Positions 57,090 through 64,000 of a stretch of DNA of 64,000 nucleotides are shown here, one piece after another. The DNA lies in contig CM039134.1 of assembly GCA_022036555.1 (NCBI GenBank), forward strand, positions 12,152,818-12,216,817, given 5' to 3'. The position numbers and the translations under genes are program-made. The notes beneath the pieces were generated by a model that was given only the letters and a program-made list of their open reading frames with translations, had not been told where the DNA came from and did no database searches. Positions within the stretch are counted from its first letter, which is position 1. Every line of letters starts with the position of its first letter. The DNA comes from Microstegium vimineum. Its lineage: Eukaryota; Streptophyta; Magnoliopsida; Poales; Poaceae.

Positions 57090-60000
57090 TCAGGGATAGA
57101 AGCGACGTAGCTGTTCGATGTTCCACGCGTTGGTGAAGATCTCGCCCTTCTCGTTCTTCAGCTTGTAAGTGCCGGGCTTCAGCACCTCTGCCACGATGAA
57201 GGGTCCCTCCGAGGGTGGCGTCAACTTGTGACGCCCCTTGTTACTTTGCCGACGACGCAGAATGAGGTCGCCGACATTGAGGTCCCTTTTGCGCACGTTT
57301 TTGTCGTGGTAGCGCCGCAGCGTCTGCTGGTACTTTGCCGACTTGAAGAGGGCCATATCACGGGCTTCCTCGAGCTGGTCGAAGGAGTCCTCTCGGGCTA
57401 CCGTGTTGGCTTGCTCGCTGTAGACTTTCAGTCGAGGGGACCCGTACTCGAGGTCAGTGGGGAGGACGGCCTCGGACCCATAGACCAAGAAGAACGGAGA
57501 GAACCCCGTGGCTCGGCTTGGTGTCGTTCGGAGACTCCATAACACAGCGGGCAGCTCGTTGACCCATCTCCTGCCATGTCTGTTCAGCCGATCGAAGATC
57601 CTTGGTTTGAGGCCCTGCAAAACCATACCATTGGCACGCTCGACCTGACCGTTAGTTCGAGGGTGGGCGACTGCGGACCAATTCACCCTGATGTGGTGAT
57701 GGTCACAGAAGTCCAGGAACTTTTGGCCGGTGAATTGCGTGCCATTGAAGGTGATGATGACGTTGGGAACCCCAAAGCGGTGGATGATGTCGGTTAAGAA
57801 TAGCATGGTTTGCCGAGACTGGATGTTGGCGATGGGTCGAGCCTCGATCCACTTTGAGAACTTGTCGATAGCCACGAGGAGGTGAGTGTGGCCACCCTTG
57901 GTTCTTTTCAGGGGGCCGACCATGTCGAGCCCCCATACTGCGAACGGCCAGGTTATGGGTATCATCTGAAGAGCTTGGGCGGGTAGGTGGGTCTGCCTAG
58001 CGTAGAATTGGCATCCCTTGCAAGATCGAACGAGTTTGGTGGCGTCGGTGACGGTCGTCGGCCAGTAGAAGCCCTGCCGAAAGGCACTTCCTACCAGCGT
58101 TCTTGGCGCCGTGTGGTGGCCACAAGCCCCCGAGTGTAGATCCTCCAGCAATGCCCTCCCCTCCTTGAGGGTGAGGCAGCGTTGAAGTACACCCGACGGG
58201 CTATGTCGATATAGCTCGCGGCCGTCCCCGTACAAGACGTAGGTTTTGGCACGTCGAGCTACACGACGGGCCTTCGTGCAGTCCTCTGGGAGTTCACCTC
58301 GTGTCAGGTACTCGAGGTAGGGTGCGCGCCAATCCGTCGGAGGGGTTGGCGCATCGGTAGCCTCGTCGATCTCCATGACCTCTTCCCCGCTCGAGAGGGG
58401 ATCGGTCGAGGGGGGTGGATTGACCCCTTGCTCGAGGGCGGGAGCCCCCGAGTCCAGGTCGACGGATGGCTTGTGAAGATCCCTCGAGAAGATGTCAGGA
58501 GGGACCGTGCCTCGAGTAGACGCGATTTTGGCTAGCTCATCGGCAGCTTCGTTGTACCGACGGACTACGTGGTTGAGCTCGAGGCCGTAGAACTTGTCCT
58601 CGAGTTTTCTGACCTCCTTGTAGTAGGCTTCCATCTTAGGGTCGTGGCAGCTCGAATCTTTCATCACTTGGTCGATCACCAACTGAGAGTCCCCTTGCAC
58701 GTCGAGGCGTCGAACCCCGAGCTCGATGGCGATGCGTAGGCCGTTAACGAGGGCCTCGTACTCGGCGACGTTGTTGGAGGCGGGGAAGTGGAGGCGGATG
58801 ACATAGCACATATGGACCCCTGAGGGTGATATGAACAGCAATCCAGCGCCTGCTCCCGTCTTCATCAACGATCCGTCGAAGTACATGGTCCAGAGTTCAT
58901 TCTGAACCTGCGCTGGGGGTAGTTGGGTGTCAGTCCATTCTGCAACGAAATCTGCCAGTACCTGAGACTTGATGGCCTTCCGAGGGGCATAGGAGAGAGT
59001 CTCCCCCATGAGCTCGACCGACCACTTGGCGATCCTTCCAGACGCCTCCCAGTTCTGGATTATCTCTCCGAGGGGGAAAGATGAAACCACAGTGACCGGA
59101 TGGCCTAGGAAGTAATGTTTGAGCTTGCGCCGAGTGAGGACGATCGCGTACAACAGCTTCTGGATGTGGGGGTACCTCGTCTTGGTCTCGGAAAGCACCT
59201 CGCTCACGAAGTAGACAGGCCTCTGAACTGGCAGGGCGTGTCCTTCCTCCTCCCTCTTGACTACTACGACCGTGCTGACTACCTGGGTAGTTGCTGCGAC
59301 GTAGAGCAAGAGGGGCTCGGCCGGACTCGGGGGTACCAAGACCGGGGATGAGGTGAGCAAGGCCTTGAGCTTCGAGAGCGATTCTTCAGCTTCGGGGGTC
59401 CACGCGAAATGTTCCGTCTTCTTCAGGAGGCGGTAAAGGGGTAGGGCCTTCTCTCCGAGCCTCGAGACGAACCGACTGAGGGCGGCGAGGCACCCCGTGA
59501 CCCTCTGCACGCTCTTGAGGTCGTTGATCGGGCCCATCCTCATGATTGCGGTTACCTTCTCGGGATTGGCCTCGATTCCGCGCTGGGAAACTATGTACCC
59601 CAAGAGCATGCCTCGAGGGACCCCGAAGACACACTTCTCAGGGTTTAGTTTTATGCGATTAGCCCGGAGGCACCCAAACGCGATCTCGAGGTCTTTGACC
59701 AGGTTTCCGACTATTTTGGACTTGACCACGATGTCATCGACATAGGCCTCGACGGTTGGCCCTATGTGTTTCCCGAAGACGTGGAGCATGCATCGTTGGT
59801 AGGTGGCCCCGGCGTTTCGCAAACCAAAGGGCATAGTGAGGTAGCAAAACATGCCGAAGGGGGTGATGAAGGAAGTCGCGAGCTGATCGGATTCCTTCAT
59901 CTTTATTTGGTGGTAGCCAGAATATGCATCAAGGAAGCAGAGAGTTTCGCATCCCGCAGTGGAATCCACTATTTGATCAATACGTGGTAATGGAAAAGGA

Positions 60001-60326
60001 ACTTTAGGACATGCTTTATTTAAACTGGTGTAGTCTACACACATCCTATCCTTCCCGTTCTTTTTCTTTACAAGTACGGGATTGGCTAACCACTCGGGAT
60101 GATGCACCTCCTTGATGAATCTGGCCTTCAAAAGCTTCTCGACCTCCTCCCCGATGATCCTGCGCTTCTCCTCGTCGAAGCGGCGCAGGAGCTGCTTCAC
60201 CGGTTTGGACCCGGCTCGGATGTCCAAGGAGTGCTCGGTGACCTCCCTCGGAATGCCCGTCATATCCGAGGGGCTCCATGCAAACATGTCGGCATTCGCA
60301 CGGAGAAAGTCGATGAGCACTGCTTC
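57090..60326 (-). CDS. Retrotransposon pol: RT, RNase H, second RNase H, integrase (integrase mutated)
   Basis: One open frame of about 1,076 residues counted from GTG at 60320. Reverse transcriptase: FLDAYSGYHQ (129-138) and catalytic YVDD (193-196). A first RNase H-like region (about 335-465) looks degenerate. A second one (about 475-600) keeps its acidic set: Asp482 (FDGS), Glu520, Asp544 (GDSQ) and Asp594. Integrase: zinc-binding His729/His735 with Cys767/Cys770, Asp799 (GLDMVGP), Glu894 (GQVERAN), then a GPF/Y-type C-terminus and no chromodomain. The second catalytic Asp, expected at residue 858, is Phe (IITFNG, codon 57749-57747), so integration by this copy's own enzyme is unlikely. 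It is in frame with gag-pro, separated by one TAG at 60329-60327. Confidence 0.92.
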   Translation of the reverse strand, partial: EAVLIDFLRANADMFAWSPSDMTGIPREVTEHSLDIRAGSKPVKQLLRRFDEEKRRIIGEEVEKLLKARFIKEVHHPEWLANPVLVKKKNGKDRMCVDYTSLNKACPKVPFPLPRIDQIVDSTAGCETLCFLDAYSGYHQIKMKESDQLATSFITPFGMFCYLTMPFGLRNAGATYQRCMLHVFGKHIGPTVEAYVDDIVVKSKIVGNLVKDLEIAFGCLRANRIKLNPEKCVFGVPRGMLLGYIVSQRGIEANPEKVTAIMRMGPINDLKSVQRVTGCLAALSRFVSRLGEKALPLYRLLKKTEHFAWTPEAEESLSKLKALLTSSPVLVPPSPAEPLLLYVAATTQVVSTVVVVKREEEGHALPVQRPVYFVSEVLSETKTRYPHIQKLLYAIVLTRRKLKHYFLGHPVTVVSSFPLGEIIQNWEASGRIAKWSVELMGETLSYAPRKAIKSQVLADFVAEWTDTQLPPAQVQNELWTMYFDGSLMKTGAGAGLLFISPSGVHMCYVIRLHFPASNNVAEYEALVNGLRIAIELGVRRLDVQGDSQLVIDQVMKDSSCHDPKMEAYYKEVRKLEDKFYGLELNHVVRRYNEAADELAKIASTRGTVPPDIFSRDLHKPSVDLDSGAPALEQGVNPPPSTDPLSSGEEVMEIDEATDAPTPPTDWRAPYLEYLTRGELPEDCTKARRVARRAKTYVLYGDGRELYRHSPSGVLQRCLTLKEGRALLEDLHSGACGHHTAPRTLVGSAFRQGFYWPTTVTDATKLVRSCKGCQFYARQTHLPAQALQMIPITWPFAVWGLDMVGPLKRTKGGHTHLLVAIDKFSKWIEARPIANIQSRQTMLFLTDIIHRFGVPNVIITFNGTQFTGQKFLDFCDHHHIRVNWSAVAHPRTNGQVERANGMVLQGLKPRIFDRLNRHGRRWVNELPAVLWSLRTTPSRATGFSPFFLVYGSEAVLPTDLEYGSPRLKVYSEQANTVAREDSFDQLEEARDMALFKSAKYQQTLRRYHDKNVRKRDLNVGDLILRRRQSNKGRHKLTPPSEGPFIVAEVLKPGTYKLKNEKGEIFTNAWNIEQLRRFYP

Positions 60327-61771
60327 CTATTTGGGCTCGAGGGTGGCGCTGATGGTCAGCACCTTCCCGTCCGCGAGGCCGGCGTCGAGTGGGACGGTCT
60401 TGGTGTCTTCCGCCGGCTTGAAGTTGCCGGCGTGTCGCTTGGGGTCGGGGATCTCTCCGGAAAAGTCATCGAGGGATGCGAGGATGGCCGAATCCTCGCG
60501 GGCCTCGGCTTTTTCCACGCACTCGACGTCGCAGTCGTATGCGTGCTCGTAGGAGGTGTCGACGGTGATGACCCCCGAGGGCCCCGACATCTTGAGCTTG
60601 AGGTAGGTGTAGTTTGGGACCGCCATGAACTTGGCGTATCCTGGTCGCCCGATGATGGCGTGGTAGGTGCCTCGGAATGCAACCACCTCGAAGGTCAGCT
60701 CTTCCTTTTGGAAGTTCGAGGGGACGCCAAAACAGACCGGTAGCTTGATGCGGCCGATCGGGAGTGCCTTCTTCCCCAGGACGATCCCGTGGAACCCCCC
60801 CGCGCTGGGCAGGAGCATGGTCCTCGGGATTCCCAGGAGGTCGAGGGTCTCGGCGTATATGATGTTGAGGCTGCTCCCCCCATCCATGAGTACCTTTGTG
60901 AGGCGGGTGTTGAGGATGATCGGGTCGACGACGAGCGGGTAAACCCCTGTGTTGGGGATGTGCTCGGGGTGGTCGTCCTGGTCGAAGGTGATCGGCGTGT
61001 GGGACCAGTCGAGGTACCGTGGAGCCTGGGCTCGGACGGAGAAAACCTCTCGACGCTCCCTCTTGCGCTGGCGCGTGGTGAGGCGAGTCGAGGGTCCCCC
61101 GTAGATCTTGTAACAGTCGTGGACTTCGGGGAAGCCTCCTTTTTTGACATCGCCCCTGACGTGGACGTCACAGGGCGGGTCTTCTTTGCCGTCATCTCTC
61201 CTGAAGCCAGGAGGGATGAAGTGCTTTCGAAGCATGCGACAGTCCTCGAGGTGGTGGTTGGCCGGCCCCATATGATAGGGGCAAGGCTCCTTCAGCATCT
61301 TATCAAAGACGCCCCCGTCGGGAGGGGGCCCTCGAGGCTTCTTCTTGTCTGCCGCAGCGACAAGGTCGTCGGGCTCGACGTTGCGTCGGCCCGGTTGGTT
61401 CTTCTTCTTCTTCTTCCTGCCGCCGTTGTTGTCGTTGTTCCTTCTGGGCCCATTATTCTTCTTGGGTCCGTCGTCCGAGCCCCCGGGCTCATCCGCCTTG
61501 CCTTTCCCCTTCCCTGGAGGTATCTGGAAGAAGGCGCCAACGGCCTCTTCGCCAGCTGCGTAGTTGGCGATGATATCCATGAGCTCGTTGGCGGTCTTGG
61601 GGGTGTTTCGCCCCAGCTCCCGCACCAACTCCTTGCAGGTGGTTCCGGCGATGACCGCCGTTATGACCTCATGGTCGGAGATGTGGGTCAGTGCGGTGCG
61701 CTGCCTCGAGAATCGGCGGGTAAAGGCGCGGAGGGTCTCCCCTAGCTTCTGCTTGCAGCTGCGAAGGTCCT
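60327..61771 (-). pseudogene. Retrotransposon gag C-terminus plus protease
   Basis: Open from a TAG at a frameshift (about 61771) to the TAG at 60329-60327. It begins with the C-terminal part of gag (RELGRNTPKTANEL), then a Lys/Asn-rich basic stretch. A zinc-knuckle-like CPYHMGPANHHLEDC follows at about residue 116 counted from 61628. The aspartic protease has its active Asp in VLMDGGSSLNII (about residue 249). The terminal TAG stands where the frame would otherwise run into pol. Confidence 0.85.
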
Positions 61772-63506
61772 AGGGGTGCCCGACCGCTCGTAGGTGCCTT
61801 TGAAGTTGCCCTCGAAGATCCTGACTAGGTCGGGCCAGCCTTGGATCAAGTCCGGGGGTAGCTCCTCGAGCCATCTGCGAGCGGTGTCGGAGAGGAACAA
61901 TGGGAGTTGCCGAATGATGACGTGATCATTGTCAGCTCCTCCCAGCTGACACGCCAGCCTAAAGTCGGCAAGCCAGAGCTCTGGCTTGGTTTCGCCGTTA
62001 TACTTGACCAGGCTGGTGGGTGGACGGAAACGGACGGGCAGGGGGGTCCGCCGGATGGTTCTGCCGAAGACTCGGGGCCCCGGCGGCTCCGGGGACCGAC
62101 ATCAGTCTTCGTCGCTGTCGTAGCGCCCACCTCGGTGAGCGCTGTAGCCTCGAGCCTCGGCGTCGCCGTACCGGCGTCGATTGTTCACCTGAGGGGGTCG
62201 ATCGTCGACGAGGCGTTCCTGAACCGGCCGTCGCTCGATTTGGCACTGGGGTGCCTTGTTCTGGTGGACGCAGACCTCTCGATTTTGTCGAGGGGTGCTC
62301 CCTATCGCTCGGAGGCAGCCCCTTGACGCCTCGAGGCCGAGCTCTCCGCCTGCTGCACGGCCGCGGTTTGGAGAAGCCCCTGGATTTCGTCCCTGATGCG
62401 TCGTGCTTGGGGGGTCGATGGCGCCGGCATGTCGCGGAGCAGCATTGCGGCTGCTACGACGTTCTGGCTGGCGCGGTTGAAGACTCGGGGTTCGTTCGCC
62501 CCCCCTCCTCGACGATTTGCCGGTGGACTTCCCAGGCCCGCTCGCGAGCTCCTCCACCCTGAGGGCGCCCTCGATCCCGCTCGAGGGCGTGCTCGAGTTG
62601 CTGGAGTCGCAGGCGCTCCTCCTCGAGCTTGCTGCGAAGCTCTCGGACTTGCGCAATCTAGACGTCTGGGGGTGGATCGGCTCTGTCAGGACTCGGGGGG
62701 TTGGCATCTCGAGCTGGTGTAGCGTTGGCCCCCCCCCTCCTTCTTCGGTGGCCGCGGTGTTCATCGACGTCGTCCTGCGGGTCGGCCTGCTCGTCGAGGT
62801 GGAAGCACTCCCGGTGGAATCGTAACTCTCGTCGGGAGAGTCCGAGTCGGGGTCGGCGTGGTAGAAGTGGGGGGACGGACCCCCTGCGCTTCTCCGCCAG
62901 GCGCCGCCGTAACGTGCCCCACGTAGGGGGTAGTCCTGGCTCGCCCGGTGAAGAGGCAGTGACGGGAACGACCGTCGCACGCAGCGGAGTCCCTGGAGAC
63001 CCGCTACGTGTCTGTATCTGTAATCCTGCGAGGGCGGAAGAGAGCCCTGCACTGTCGCGGAGCCCGTACGGGAACGGGTCACGCGGTGGTGACGGGGTCG
63101 AGTGTGTCGGAGAGGCCACGGGGACCCCCGGGGACGACGATATGGCAGAGCCAAAGTCCCACTCGGAGGGGCGCCCGCCCTCGGCCCACAAGCATGGGGC
63201 AAATGGACTCCCAGGAGGAGGGACTGTATCGCCAGCTGGGGCCGGGGAAACGGCATCCGGCACCTCAGAATCCGCACAACGACGAGCGCGTCGGAGCCGC
63301 TGACGCCTCCTCCTGATCGCAGGCCAGAGGCGCAGACGGAGAGACCGTCGCCTGATCCTTGCTGGCCCCGGCGTATCGGGGCCGCTGATGTCCAGACCAA
63401 GAGCGAAGGGAAAAACTATGAAGTCGCCCTGGCCCGTGGATACGAACCCTAGACCGCTGAACCAGACGACAGTGGTGAATGGAAACGGTGGGATGGTGAG
63501 ACCCAT
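61772..63506 (-). pseudogene. Retrotransposon gag N-terminal and central part, broken
   Basis: A likely start is the ATG at 63506, about 38 nt beyond the PBS. The frame is open to a TAG at 62660-62658 and continues in frame with a coiled-coil-like ERLRLQQLEHALERD segment. A frameshift near 62300 moves to the frame with GDAEARGYSAHRGGRYDSDE, which meets a TGA at 62104-62102. After that the gag core follows (PELWLADFRLACQLGG, then RRWLEELPPDLIQGWPDLV) until the frameshift near 61771. This core is the capsid region that packages element RNA. With two stops and two frameshifts this copy cannot make full gag. Confidence 0.78.
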
Positions 63507-63543
63507 CTGAGAGAGTAGTTCGGAGTTGATCGACACGCAATTC

Positions 63544-63561
63544 CCCCTACCTGGCGCGCCA
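63544..63561 (-). other. Primer binding site
   Basis: On the sense strand TGGCGCGCCAGGTAGGGG begins two bases after the 5' LTR end. It starts with TGG as required for pairing with the CCA of a tRNA. The tRNA species was not determined. Confidence 0.8.
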
Positions 63562-63563
63562 AC

Positions 63564-64000
63564 TATCGGTGTTATGACCCGGGGGTCAAGACCACCAACT
63601 AGTAAATTTGTATATCGCGTGCTCCCTCTCTCAGACGTGATGCAAGATGGACACAAGGTTTATCCTGGTTCGGGCAAAGAAGGCCCTACGTCCAGCAGAG
63701 GAGGATGACTTGTATTATCTCGCACCCAAACGTGCTCGTACAGGGGGGTACAAGCTGTGTTACACGGGTTTGCTCAGAGTGAGCTAAAGCCTAAGGCTAG
63801 CAGCGCTGTCCTAGGCTGCAGGTTGGCTGCTCGAGGGGTCTATCGAGCAGCGGGGTGTGTGAAGTGTGGAGTGTGAAAGAAAACAGCCAGAGATCGGAGT
63901 CCAGAGAGCCCTCCTTCTCTTCTACCTCGGCGTCCCCTTTTATAGACCTAGGGGAGGTCCGAGGGTACAGGATCCTAACTGTGTAGCATGGGCGGCGTGT
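63564..64000 (-). repeat. 5' LTR, first 437 bp in plus coordinates, truncated by window end
   Basis: Matches 48622-49058 with about 16 substitutions and two 1-bp indels. Its inner end reads TATCGG in plus orientation instead of TGTCGG, one change in the terminal dinucleotide pair. TATAAAAG on the minus strand at 63937-63944 is the promoter TATA box driving gag-pol. Confidence 0.9.

Larger units (their letters stand above)
48622..64000 (-). mobile_element. Tat-lineage Ty3/gypsy LTR retrotransposon, more than 15.3 kb, runs off the window
   Basis: Sense strand is minus. Order in sense: 5' LTR (from beyond 64,000 to 63564), PBS, gag, protease, pol with RT, two RNase H-like regions and integrase without chromodomain, a 361-bp duplication, a reverse-oriented intron-bearing gene, tandem repeats, PPT, 3' LTR ending at 48622. 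The second RNase H with full catalytic set, the large size and the extra reverse gene place it in the Tat group (Grande/RIRE2/Retrosat-2 relatives). The LTRs differ by about 16 substitutions and two 1-bp indels over about 437 aligned bases, so insertion was roughly a million years ago under usual grass rates. Gag, integrase and the extra gene are broken. The left target duplication should be CTATG (48617-48621); the right one is outside the window. Confidence 0.92.

Overview
This window is nuclear DNA of a grass, most likely an Andropogoneae species (sorghum, sugarcane, Miscanthus or maize relatives). The evidence is GC-rich genes with GT-AG introns set in AT-rich intergenic DNA, dense Tourist, Stowaway and hAT MITEs, a plant SINE, LINE fragments, large solo LTRs, and a Tat-lineage Ty3/gypsy element with a reverse-oriented extra gene. 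There is no bacterial gene organisation, CRISPR array or operon.

Three host genes can be supported. A small intronless gene (2691-3164, +) encodes a 157-residue protein of unknown function with a conserved-looking Trp/Phe-rich C-terminus. A three-exon gene (16293-11585, -) encodes a secreted GH31 alpha-glucosidase, but one extra base at about 12349-12351 breaks its frame in the last exon. A small intronless gene (45668-45267, -) encodes an NRR/NIMIN-like putative repressor with an NPR1-binding-type helix and an EAR (LDLN) motif.

Layout: 1-2.6 kb is promoter-like intergenic DNA; 2.7-3.2 kb the small gene; 3.5-7.3 kb nested MITEs and a local duplication (5034-6048 and 6684-7309) whose copies differ by three MITE insertions; 7.3-11.4 kb GC-rich low-copy DNA without a supportable gene; 11.4-16.6 kb the alpha-glucosidase; 16.7-23.4 kb one LINE split by two TIR elements, one holding a Stowaway and a SINE, the other a solo LTR; 23.4-30.3 kb a second LINE fragment and MITEs; 30.3-34.3 kb a 4.0-kb solo LTR holding a palindromic hAT MITE; 34.3-41.2 kb MITEs and GC-rich low-copy DNA; 41.3-46.7 kb tandem and inverted repeats bracketing the NRR-like gene; 46.7-48.6 kb intergenic DNA ending in a MITE cut by the retroelement.

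From 48,622 past the window end lies the large Tat-lineage element, sense on the minus strand. Left to right it shows the 3' LTR, PPT, tandem repeats, an antisense gene with five introns and its own TATA box, a 361-bp duplication, pol, gag-pro, gag, PBS and the start of the 5' LTR. Its coding parts have decayed: stops and frameshifts in gag and in the antisense gene, and a lost catalytic Asp in integrase. I found no clearly new defence or metabolic system. The most interesting feature is the intron-bearing antisense gene, of a type that as far as I recall is known in outline for Tat-lineage elements; next are the broken alpha-glucosidase and the inverted repeats around the NRR-like gene.
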